A stretch of 24,821 bases of DNA from Flectobacillus sp. GTDB lineage: Bacteria; Bacteroidota; Bacteroidia; Cytophagales; Spirosomataceae. Made by a program: the position numbers and the translations under genes. Below are positions 16,793 through 23,327 of the stretch, piece by piece; position 1 is the first letter of the stretch; each line of letters begins with the position of its first letter. The stretch spans positions 1 to 24,821 of the forward strand of contig JARXAV010000065.1 in NCBI GenBank assembly GCA_029865665.1, given 5' to 3'. Below the pieces are notes generated by a model. It did no database searches. It saw nothing but the letters and a program-made list of their open reading frames with translations, and was not told the DNA's origin.

Positions 16793-17230
16793 ATGAAAAA
16801 AGGCTCTTTTATTGGATTATTCCTGTGTTTTACGGTGGTTGTAGCGTCGCTACTGAGTGCTTGCACCAATGCAGAAGAAATGAAGTACAAACAATACGTC
16901 ATCGACGGACAAGCGTTGTACAAAACGCATTGTGCTAACTGCCACCAGCTAGATGGAAAAGGATTAGCAGGACTGTACCCGCCAATTGAAGGGTCAGATT
17001 TTTTAGCAAAAAATAAGAATTTAATCATCTGTGCGATGCGGAACGGTTTGCAAGACACCATTACGGTAAATGGCAAACAATACCATCAGCCAATGCCAGC
17101 CAACACGCAATTACAAGCCCTAGACGTTGCCGAAATTACAACCTATATTTATAGCACATGGGGAGGAGAAAAGACTATTACAGACGTAAAAGCGGTAGAG
17201 AAAATATTGAAAACGTGCGGAGATAACTAA
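16793..17230 (+). CDS. Lipoprotein c-type cytochrome, single haem
   Basis: Envelope electron carrier. The 145-aa product has a lipobox LLSAC (Cys24), one haem-binding site CANCH (Cys47, Cys50, His51) and a likely axial Met101 in the segment HQPMPAN. LPYP-like spacing and the helical end DVAEITTYIYSTW are typical of class I cytochrome c. Two further cysteines (Cys80 and Cys142) are not haem ligands and could form a disulfide. It is the last gene of the recN-lipoprotein-SCO1-cytochrome run and is followed by a strong terminator. Whether it feeds a cytochrome oxidase or another acceptor cannot be told here. Confidence 0.93.
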   Translation: MKKGSFIGLFLCFTVVVASLLSACTNAEEMKYKQYVIDGQALYKTHCANCHQLDGKGLAGLYPPIEGSDFLAKNKNLIICAMRNGLQDTITVNGKQYHQPMPANTQLQALDVAEITTYIYSTWGGEKTITDVKAVEKILKTCGDN

Positions 17231-17252
17231 TAATATCTCATTGTAGTAACCC

Positions 17253-17301
17253 AAAACAGGCGCAAAGGACTAGTACGTTAGGGCTTTGTGCCTGTTTTTT
17301 T
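17253..17301. terminator. Terminator after cytochrome c gene
   Basis: A 15-bp stem with one G-U pair (17253-17267 with 17284-17298), a 16-nt loop and a run of T to 17301. The A-run on the left arm lets it also serve the LRR gene arriving from the other side. Confidence 0.88.
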
Positions 17302-17324
17302 GTTCAATCTAGTTGGGTTAGCGT

Positions 17325-19226
17325 TTATTTTTCACTTTCTACAGACTTTATTAAGTTTAAAATGTATTCTTTATCACTACTTGAAATAATAGAGCTGTTA
17401 TCTAACCAAGAACGTACTAAGTGGAAACACCAATTATAATCTTTAAATTTTAAGTAAGGAATGGCTTCTTGAATATCTTGTATTCCTTTGCTATCATCTA
17501 TTTTCAATAAATGTTTGGCAAAATTTTCATTCAAACATAGAATCATACGCTTTGTAGATTCCTGTATTGTGTTGTAGTACTTTGTTTTAAGTTCAATTAC
17601 CTTTTGAAATTTATTGGTAATAAGGTATAATTCTTGAAGATTAAGTAAATCAGCTGGCTTATAATCTTTGAATTTTTTAATCGTTTTGGCAGCAACCTCT
17701 TGTGCATCGTCGTACCTATTTAGGGTAATTAAAATATTGCTTTTTAATCTGAAAAAATCAATTTCTTCAGGATACTTCTTAATTAATATGTCTAACTCTT
17801 CCAATGCTTTTTCAAACTCCTTTTGTCTATAAAATTTCCTAAAATTTGCGTCTTCGAACCTGGAATAGTCTTTAGGAGCTTCAACAACATAGCCATAAGT
17901 AATATTTGGTTCTGGCTCTGTAAACTCAATTTGCTCTAAATACCAATTTGCTTTACGATAAAATTTAGAGTATTGATTCATATGGTCTGTAGGTATGCTT
18001 GTGATGATGTCACCTTTAAATAATTTTGTAGGACTTCTTAGCTTAAAACTAAATGGATTGTCAATATAGCCTAACTTCTCAAACTTCATTTCCGATGATG
18101 ATTCATTGTTGACGAATGTTTTTGTTGTAAAACATAGACGTTCATACTCAATCCATGTTAGTTTTCTATTGAATGTTGTGTCAGTGCTTGAATGAAAATT
18201 AATAATTTGAAACTTGGGATTCTGGAGATTACCCTTCAATGTAATACCTACGGATGGTATTTCTATTTGAGTTGTATCTTCTGACACAGAGAAAGTATTA
18301 TTGTGCTTTTGTAAATGTTTGATTACGTCCCCCTTGTTATATTTGAGAAAATATGTAAGAAGATTATCGAAATTAAGTGGTGTTTGCTCTATATTCAGAT
18401 TGGTTTTGAGATTTAATAGGAGTGCGGTTGTATTAGGGAGAAGCCCTAAACGAAAGAAAAAACCTCTCACATCTTCCACTTCTACGGTGGTAAGTTCTTT
18501 ACCTACATAAAATTGACTAAACTTAATAGGCATTTGTTTTAATTTTAAATAGGTTAACTTGCTATTGTCACAATTTAATATTTCAAGCTTATTGTTGTTA
18601 CTAAGGTTCAGTGATGTTATTTGATTTCTATGGCAATTTAATGATGTTAATAATGTGCATCCATCTACATTTAATGACATTAAATTATTAAATGAACAAT
18701 CTACCTTTTGCAAGTTGGTATTATTACTGATATTTAATTTTTTCAATACACCATCAGCACAGTCCAGATATTTCAAGTTAATGTTTTTGCTCAAGTCCAA
18801 GCTTTCCATTTTCCTTGTTCCTCCACAAGATAATGCTTCCAGCTGAATATTATTACTCAAATCTAGATACATCAAATTATTTCCTCCACAATTCAACAAT
18901 ACTAATTGAATATTATCACTCAAATCTAAATTCGTCAATTGATTGTTAGTACAATCCAACCACTGTAAATCTTTAAATGCCTCAATACCGCAAAGAGATT
19001 TTATGTTATTATTTATTAAATCTAATCTGGTAATGTTTTTTGCGTCATCACGTTTCATTTTACCATTAATCTGTTCATCTTTGTCTATTTTGTTAAGCAC
19101 TAAATATTTTTCAAAATTAGGATCGGGGATTTCCACATATTCTGTTGGAAGAGTTTCTTGAGCCTTTGCATTGATACAGATAAGACAAAAAGAAAGTAAG
19201 AGATTTGTACGTAAAAAGTTGAGCAT
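17325..19226 (-). CDS. Secreted leucine-rich-repeat protein with C-terminal TPR-like region
   Basis: 633 aa. The signal peptide is about 1-22 (ends NAKAQ). The Bacteroidota LRR opening IPDPNFEKYLV is near 33-43. About seven short LRR units of 20-23 residues follow (about 65-232), of the LxxLDLSxNxxLxxLxCxxN type, each with the Cys/Asn ladder (LDCTNNQL, LNCGGNNL, LSCGGTRK, LDCADGVL, VDCSFNNL, LNCHRNQI, LNCDNSKL). The middle region (about 240-450) is not recognised. The region at about 459-550 has TPR-like helices (FRKFYRQKEFEKALEELDILIKKYPEE; then NRYDDAQEVAAKTIKKF). No T9SS C-terminal sorting domain is visible at the end, so it is probably periplasmic or outer-membrane associated. The TPR tail is unusual for such LRR proteins. 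No function is assigned. Confidence 0.8.
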   Translation of the reverse strand: MLNFLRTNLLLSFCLICINAKAQETLPTEYVEIPDPNFEKYLVLNKIDKDEQINGKMKRDDAKNITRLDLINNNIKSLCGIEAFKDLQWLDCTNNQLTNLDLSDNIQLVLLNCGGNNLMYLDLSNNIQLEALSCGGTRKMESLDLSKNINLKYLDCADGVLKKLNISNNTNLQKVDCSFNNLMSLNVDGCTLLTSLNCHRNQITSLNLSNNNKLEILNCDNSKLTYLKLKQMPIKFSQFYVGKELTTVEVEDVRGFFFRLGLLPNTTALLLNLKTNLNIEQTPLNFDNLLTYFLKYNKGDVIKHLQKHNNTFSVSEDTTQIEIPSVGITLKGNLQNPKFQIINFHSSTDTTFNRKLTWIEYERLCFTTKTFVNNESSSEMKFEKLGYIDNPFSFKLRSPTKLFKGDIITSIPTDHMNQYSKFYRKANWYLEQIEFTEPEPNITYGYVVEAPKDYSRFEDANFRKFYRQKEFEKALEELDILIKKYPEEIDFFRLKSNILITLNRYDDAQEVAAKTIKKFKDYKPADLLNLQELYLITNKFQKVIELKTKYYNTIQESTKRMILCLNENFAKHLLKIDDSKGIQDIQEAIPYLKFKDYNWCFHLVRSWLDNSSIISSSDKEYILNLIKSVESEK

Positions 19227-19275
19227 GTTTGTAGAATACTTCTAGGGTGTAAGTTGTTACTAAGAGCGTAGATGA

Positions 19276-19366
19276 TACAAAAAACTGATAAATCCCTTTA
19301 TCCTCGTGCCAATACTGGCAACCCACAAGTAGTTATGCGTTCTGAGATAAAAACACCTATCAGTTT
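19276..19366 (-). ncRNA. Nested structured element with U-tract upstream of the LRR gene
   Basis: Read on the minus strand, the 9-bp arms AAACTGATA (19366-19358) and TATCAGTTT (19290-19282) enclose a second stem TTTATC(TC)/GA(G)GATAAA. That stem encloses a tight hairpin TGCCA-GTAT-TGGCA (19320-19307). The outer arm runs straight into more T (TTTTTTG). It could be an elaborate terminator of the glycosyltransferase pair, an attenuator in the LRR leader (about 50 nt before its ATG), or a small RNA. It matches no RNA family that I recognise. Confidence 0.4.
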
Positions 19367-19464
19367 CTGTGACTAAAAATAATCGATTTTATTTAAAATA
19401 CAAAACTCGGTTTATTAGCTTCCGCCTATTCGTCGAGCAAGATACAATAGATTCTAAAAAACTC

Positions 19465-20223
19465 TCACTTATGCCTAAACCAACAGTCTTTTCTATCGGA
19501 TTCGTAGCCTTTGAAAAGGGTGTTGATGGGTGTGCCGTGAAAGAATCGGTCTTGAAATTGGGTATGGACTAGGTAGTTGAATGCTCCCATATCGCCTGTA
19601 TAAGCCGTTCGATTATCGTGATTATGCTGTTGATGAATGCCTGCTAGTTGATTAATAAAGGCTTGCATGACCTCAAAATGTCCTCCTACAATCCCACAAT
19701 TCAATAGGGTTGCTTCTCTAAAAGTTTCTTCATAGTTGGCATAATCGGCTATTTTACTGCGTAAATGGGTAGAATGCTCTTGCATCCACTCGTTATTGAG
19801 CGTAGTGGCTTCGTCACCGCAAAATAGGTGCTGTTTGTTTTCACAAAAGAGCGATTGTTGGAATGGGTTTTGAAGAAGCACCACGTCTGATACATCGGTC
19901 AGGAAAATGCTTTCAAAGGGATGGTTCGCATGTTTTTGTAGAAAATCTCTATAGACTAGGTAGCGAAATACGTTGGGATTATACTGGGTATCATGCTCAA
20001 CTTTGACAAAGATAAGATGTTCGTTTTGGTAGGTCGCACAAGTCGTTTCTGAGAAATTATTGTGAAAAAGAATCCCCTGCAAGCCTTGCTGTGCGATGGA
20101 ATCTGCCCAATCTTTCACCAAAGAAAAATCGTCGTGTTGGAGGGTTGTTTGACGATTGACATCGAAAATACCTGTAAGTTGGCAAGCAAAAATAAGCTGT
20201 TTTTGCAAAGAAGGAGTGGGCAT
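19465..20223 (-). CDS. Putative glycosyltransferase, GT-A-like
   Basis: 252 aa, soluble, no signal peptide. Features that recall nucleotide-sugar transferases are FLTDVSDVVLLQNPF near 107 (a D-x-x-D metal-site-like motif at the end of a strand, with the usual downstream xxNPF), NCGIVGGHFEVMQAFINQL near 175 (the conserved G-I-x-G-G block after a strand), and DMGAFNYLVH near 210. These are the layout of small GT-A enzymes that act on surface glycans or of eukaryote-like glycosyltransferases. I cannot assign a CAZy family or substrate. It begins 4 bp after the family-2 glycosyltransferase gene and must be co-transcribed with it. Confidence 0.6.
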   Translation of the reverse strand: MPTPSLQKQLIFACQLTGIFDVNRQTTLQHDDFSLVKDWADSIAQQGLQGILFHNNFSETTCATYQNEHLIFVKVEHDTQYNPNVFRYLVYRDFLQKHANHPFESIFLTDVSDVVLLQNPFQQSLFCENKQHLFCGDEATTLNNEWMQEHSTHLRSKIADYANYEETFREATLLNCGIVGGHFEVMQAFINQLAGIHQQHNHDNRTAYTGDMGAFNYLVHTQFQDRFFHGTPINTLFKGYESDRKDCWFRHK

Positions 20224-20227
20224 CTGG

Positions 20228-20881
20228 TTAATTAAGGGAGGGTGAATGTTCTTTTTTTTTGACAGAACAAATACTCGTTGGAATGTTTCGGTAGTAAATA
20301 TAAGTTCTCAAATCTACTTTTTTTACTCGGTAGGTTAACGAAGCCGTTTCATAGAAATGAGCATCTGCCGCATAAGCATCTTGAAAGGGAAATGCCACAA
20401 AAACTTCTCGTTTGCCGAATAAGGTTGCAAACAGAATGCAGTCATCCACGTGGATCAATTGACTAGGGTCGTATTTGTCGGGTACAAAATAGTCCTCTTC
20501 GCTATCTACCACGGTTTGGGGAGTAGAGGCAATTAGGTCGGTGATACTCATTTCCTCTAAACAAGCCATCAAGTGATTCGGTTGATATTCGTCATCGGCA
20601 TCTAAAATGGTAATGAAATCGCCAGAACTATTCAACACTCCTCGATTAATTGATTTCGATTGTCCACAGTTTTTATGACGAATGTACACGATTCTATCTT
20701 CGTGTTCTTGGGCATAATGCAGCAGTTGACTTTCTGTAGCGTTATTGCTGCCATCGTCAATAACGATTAATTCAAAATTCTGAAAGGTTTGGTTTAACAC
20801 CGAGTCAATCGCTCTTTTAATCAAGAAAAAATCGGTGTTATATACTGCCATCAGCACCGATATTTTTATATTGTTTTTCAT
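20228..20881 (-). CDS. Glycosyltransferase family 2
   Basis: 217 aa, cytoplasmic or membrane-peripheral. It shows the standard GT2 Rossmann-like core. KISVLMAVYNTDFFLIKRAIDSVLNQTF (nucleotide-sugar binding, about 6-33) and ELIVIDDGSNNAT (Asp pair, near 37) come first. CGQSKSINRGV then leads to the DxD metal motif FITILDADDEY (near 92). The protein is shorter than typical GT2 (about 250-330), and its acceptor-side C-terminal half is abbreviated, but there is no stop or frameshift in the frame. A weak promoter (TTG, 23-nt spacer, TAACATTG at 20971-20938) lies upstream. The substrate is unknown; the companion gene downstream probably acts on the same glycan. Confidence 0.88.
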   Translation of the reverse strand: MKNNIKISVLMAVYNTDFFLIKRAIDSVLNQTFQNFELIVIDDGSNNATESQLLHYAQEHEDRIVYIRHKNCGQSKSINRGVLNSSGDFITILDADDEYQPNHLMACLEEMSITDLIASTPQTVVDSEEDYFVPDKYDPSQLIHVDDCILFATLFGKREVFVAFPFQDAYAADAHFYETASLTYRVKKVDLRTYIYYRNIPTSICSVKKKEHSPSLN

Positions 20882-21062
20882 AAAATAATTATATCAATTT
20901 AAAAAACATAGGTGAAGATAAACTGTGTGTTTCACAACAATGTTAGACAAATGTCATCATTCTAACCACAATTGTTAAGATATTGTTTTAATTGCACAGG
21001 GATAAAATTATTGGTTATTCTGATGGGATTTGATTGTTTAGCGATTACCAACAAAATAAAAC

Positions 21063-21093
21063 TTGTAAATAGTTGTCTAAATAGGTAACTTTG
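21063..21093 (+). promoter_or_regulatory. Promoter of the toxin-antitoxin pair, abutting the toxin ATG
   Basis: TTG (21063-21065), 20-nt spacer, TAACTTTG (21086-21093): full Bacteroidota consensus. The ATG of the toxin gene is only 4 nt downstream (21098), so the transcription start should fall at or next to that A. TTGTCT at 21073-21078 and AGACAA at 21110-21115 form an inverted repeat around the promoter and start codon and could be an operator for the antitoxin. Confidence 0.65.
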
Positions 21094-21097
21094 AGTC

Positions 21098-21439
21098 ATG
21101 GACAATAGCAGACAAATTATTGCTTATAAGCACTATTTTCTTGAATTTTATGAAAACCTACCAGACAATGTTCAAAGGAAGATTGAATGGACTCTACAAT
21201 TAATTAAGATAACGCAACAAGTACCTGAAAAATATTTTAAACACTTAGAAGGAACAAAGGGGCTTTATGAGGTAAGAGTTGAAGTAGGAAGCAACATTTA
21301 TCGAATTTTCGCCTTTTTCGATAAAGGAAACTTAGTTGTACTTGGAAATGGTTTCCAGAAAAAAACGGGAAAGACTCCCAAGCGAGAAATAGAAAAAGCA
21401 CTTAAAATAATGGAGGAATACTATCATGAAAAATACTGA
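21098..21439 (+). CDS. higB: HigB-type toxin, RelE/Gp49 family
   Basis: Ribosome-dependent mRNA interferase toxin of a type II toxin-antitoxin pair. The 113-aa product starts at MDNSRQIIAYKHYFLEFYENL, as the family does. It has the RelE fold core: KIEWTLQLIK helix, KHLEGTKGLYEVRVEVGSNIYRIFAFF (three-strand sheet with Arg63 and Arg71 region basic residues), GNLVVLGNGFQKKTGKTP, and a C-terminal helix rich in Lys/Glu. This is the Gp49/HigB subgroup (PF05973-like). It overlaps the antitoxin gene by 14 bp, the usual toxin-first order for HigBA. The family call is good; the symbol is by analogy. Confidence 0.85.
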   Translation: MDNSRQIIAYKHYFLEFYENLPDNVQRKIEWTLQLIKITQQVPEKYFKHLEGTKGLYEVRVEVGSNIYRIFAFFDKGNLVVLGNGFQKKTGKTPKREIEKALKIMEEYYHEKY

Positions 21440-21728
21440 CAACATTACAACACTCGACCAAATTTTAGATAAAAAATATGGAGAGAAAGGACAACCCAAA
21501 CGAGAAGAATGGGAACAACAATTTGAAGCGTTTCGACTTGGGGTTTTACTTGAAGAAGCTCGAACTAAACTTGGCATGACTCAAGAAGAACTTGCCATTA
21601 AGTGTGGTACAAATAAGTCTTATATATCACGGATTGAAAACAATGCTTCAGATATTAGACTATCCACCTTAATGAAAATTATTCAACAAGGACTTGGAGG
21701 ACATTTAACGTTGACTATTCAACTGTAA
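21426..21728 (+). CDS. higA: HigA-type antitoxin, XRE helix-turn-helix
   Basis: 100-aa DNA-binding antitoxin that would neutralise the upstream toxin and repress the shared promoter. The N-terminal about 35 residues are charged (NTDNITTLDQILDKKYGEKG) and could wrap the toxin. A Cro/C1-type helix-turn-helix at about 40-90 follows (LLEEARTKLGMTQEELAIKCGTNKSYISRIENN, with ASDIRLSTLMKIIQQGLGG as the later helices), typical of HigA partners of Gp49 toxins. It starts inside the toxin frame (14-bp overlap), so translation is probably coupled. No terminator with a clear hairpin follows it. Confidence 0.88.
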   Translation: MKNTDNITTLDQILDKKYGEKGQPKREEWEQQFEAFRLGVLLEEARTKLGMTQEELAIKCGTNKSYISRIENNASDIRLSTLMKIIQQGLGGHLTLTIQL

Positions 21729-21831
21729 CTTGAGACTCTGTTTAGAAGGGGTATTCTAGCTTACAAATTCGTTCATTAGAGTGTTTATTGCGGGCAATTC
21801 TTTTTCTAATTATAACTCACTATTTTTAAGA

Positions 21832-22125
21832 ATGAAAAATGTCATAGCAGAAATATTAAAATTACTACTTTTTCTATTAGTGGCTCTGATGTTGCTATTT
21901 AAACTAAGATTGAAGTGTTTTTTGAAGGAGTATAGAGGTGAAGAAGAAGATATGTTAAGCAAATTTGCTAGACTTATTGAAAATATATATTCTCCTTTTT
22001 TTAAGCTAAAAGCACAGAGTCATCAAGAAACTAAAAGTGTTAGCCAAATCATGTTGATTAAAAAGACACTCGATATTGTATTGCTTATTTTTTGGGTTTT
22101 AGCCTTGCTATTTTTGTTACTCTGA
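21832..22125 (+). CDS. Small two-helix membrane protein, unknown
   Basis: 97 aa starting at the ATG at 21832 (MKNVIAEILKLLLFLLVALMLLF). An in-frame GTG at 21781 would add 17 residues with no family support. There are two very hydrophobic helices at about 5-25 and 78-97. Between them is a charged loop (KEYRGEEEDMLSKFARLIENIY; later SHQETKSVSQIMLIKKTL). It resembles no family I can name. It lies about 100 bp after higA and only 7 bp from the convergent AraC gene, with no shared terminator. Coding potential is supported only by its composition and open length, so it could be spurious. Confidence 0.5.
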   Translation: MKNVIAEILKLLLFLLVALMLLFKLRLKCFLKEYRGEEEDMLSKFARLIENIYSPFFKLKAQSHQETKSVSQIMLIKKTLDIVLLIFWVLALLFLLL

Positions 22126-22132
22126 TTAACTT

Positions 22133-23014
22133 TCACCCTCCTTCATTCCTAAACTCCAAAGGCGATAATCCAGTTAATTTCTTGAAATATTTTGAAAAAT
22201 ACGATTGGTCAGCAAAGTTGAGGCTATACGCAATTTCTGAAATTCCCATGTCGGTATGTTTCAAAAGGCGTTTGATTTCCAGAATCATGCGGTCGTTGAT
22301 TAAATCGGTAGAAGTTCTGCCTGTTACACTTTTGACCGTCTCGCTCAAATAGTTGGGGCTGATGGCAAGGAGGTTGGCGTAGTCTTTTACCGATAAATTT
22401 TCCTTACATTTTTCTTCAATTAATTGTTTAAAACGCTTCACGATAATTTTTCCCTTATTGGTTTTTTCATCCTGTTGGCTCAGCGGATAAATGCGTTTGC
22501 ACTGAATCAAGATTAAGTCTAACAAAGCACGAATGGCTTCGTCTTTATCGGAAAGATATTGCTTATTTTCCGAAATTGCTTCTCTAAATAAATTCGTTAG
22601 CGTCTGAATACACTCCGCATTATCGAGGTAGATAGGAGGGGTTTCTTGGCTTAAATTATAGAAAAATGGTAATTCAAACAGCTTGTGAGGGTCTGTTTTG
22701 TTGAAATGGTAAAAGCTAGAAGTGAACAAAATGATGTAACCCTGCACGTCTTCGGATAGAGCAAGTTCGTGGATTTGGCCAGGGGATAAAAAGAAAATGG
22801 TGTTCGGACGAATCGCATATTGTTGGAAGTCGATGGTATGAATGCCTTCGCCTTGGGTTAAGAACAAAATCTCATAAAAATCGTCGTGACGATGTGGGTA
22901 TGAAACTTTAAAATTGCGGTTAATATCAAACAATTCAGCTTGGTATTGAATGGCTTTTTCGGCTTGCCGATTAAACCGATCTATGCTATAAACGGGGATG
23001 TCATGTTGTTTCAT
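22133..23014 (-). CDS. AraC-family transcriptional regulator, cupin sensor domain
   Basis: 293 aa. The N-terminal AraC-type ligand-binding cupin (about 15-130) shows PHRHDDFYEILFLTQGEGIHTIDF and IFFLSPGQIHEL, a His-rich barrel typical of sugar or small-molecule sensors. The C-terminal double helix-turn-helix (about 195-290) has NLSVKDYANLLAISPNYLSETVKSVTG, and DMGISEIAYSLNFADQSYFSKYFKKLTGLSPLEFR as the second HTH with the usual PxxFR ending. Start ATG 23014 has the TCAGATGAA context. It is divergent from ilvC, with 313 bp between them, so ilvC or itself could be the target. The inducer is unknown. Confidence 0.9.
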   Translation of the reverse strand: MKQHDIPVYSIDRFNRQAEKAIQYQAELFDINRNFKVSYPHRHDDFYEILFLTQGEGIHTIDFQQYAIRPNTIFFLSPGQIHELALSEDVQGYIILFTSSFYHFNKTDPHKLFELPFFYNLSQETPPIYLDNAECIQTLTNLFREAISENKQYLSDKDEAIRALLDLILIQCKRIYPLSQQDEKTNKGKIIVKRFKQLIEEKCKENLSVKDYANLLAISPNYLSETVKSVTGRTSTDLINDRMILEIKRLLKHTDMGISEIAYSLNFADQSYFSKYFKKLTGLSPLEFRNEGG

Positions 23015-23327
23015 CTGATAAATTTACACCTTTCTTCTTTTTTGTAAAAGTTTTAAAATCATTTACTTAAAGAATTGACTCGGTACGATTTTGGGAAGAA
23101 GCCATGAAAAGTACCTAAATAAACAGGGAAATCACTACATTATTTTGAATAATTTTAAGACCTTTGTGGAGTAGGTAGAAAGTATTAGGAAAACCTTATA
23201 GGTTTCAGAAACCTATAAGGTTTAGCACGAAGCTTTCCAACGTTCAACTTTTATTAAAAGGTGTCATTACCAGAGCGTTAAATCCAACATTTAACATTCA
23301 TAATTCAACATTATTACTTAACATACA
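23015..23327. other. 313-bp divergent region araC-type/ilvC
   Basis: No gene is supported. It contains the palindrome at 23191-23223 and, just before ilvC, a degenerate AACATT/AATTCAAC repeat (23281-23314). A plus-strand -7-like box GACCTTTG at 23159-23166 lacks a TTG at the right spacing. I found no ilv leader peptide with clustered Val/Leu/Ile codons. Confidence 0.45.
23191..23223. repeat. 16-bp-arm palindrome upstream of ilvC
   Basis: A perfect inverted repeat, 23191-23206 with 23208-23223, around one central A (arms begin AAACCTTATAGG). There is no U-tract, and it is in a divergent gap where no terminator is needed. It may be a dispersed palindromic element, an operator for the AraC-type protein, or an ilvC leader hairpin. 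Confidence 0.6.

Noticed and set aside
19117..19326. Minus-strand frame of 69 codons at the LRR gene start
   Set aside because: It overlaps the LRR signal peptide in another frame and contains the structured element; no coding evidence.
19282..19366. Integron attC site or riboswitch of a known class
   Set aside because: The arms do not carry the attC core consensus, no integrase is near, and no known riboswitch core motif was recognised.
19465..20881. The two glycosyltransferases as one frameshifted gene
   Set aside because: Each has its own start, complete domain layout and a 4-bp gap, so they are separate genes.
21781..21831. GTG-initiated longer form of the small membrane protein
   Set aside because: The ATG at 21832 directly precedes a typical membrane-helix N-terminus, and the extra residues show no feature.
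22092..22352. Plus-strand frame of 86 codons overlapping the AraC gene
   Set aside because: It is the antisense shadow of the AraC C-terminal region and starts inside the small membrane protein frame.
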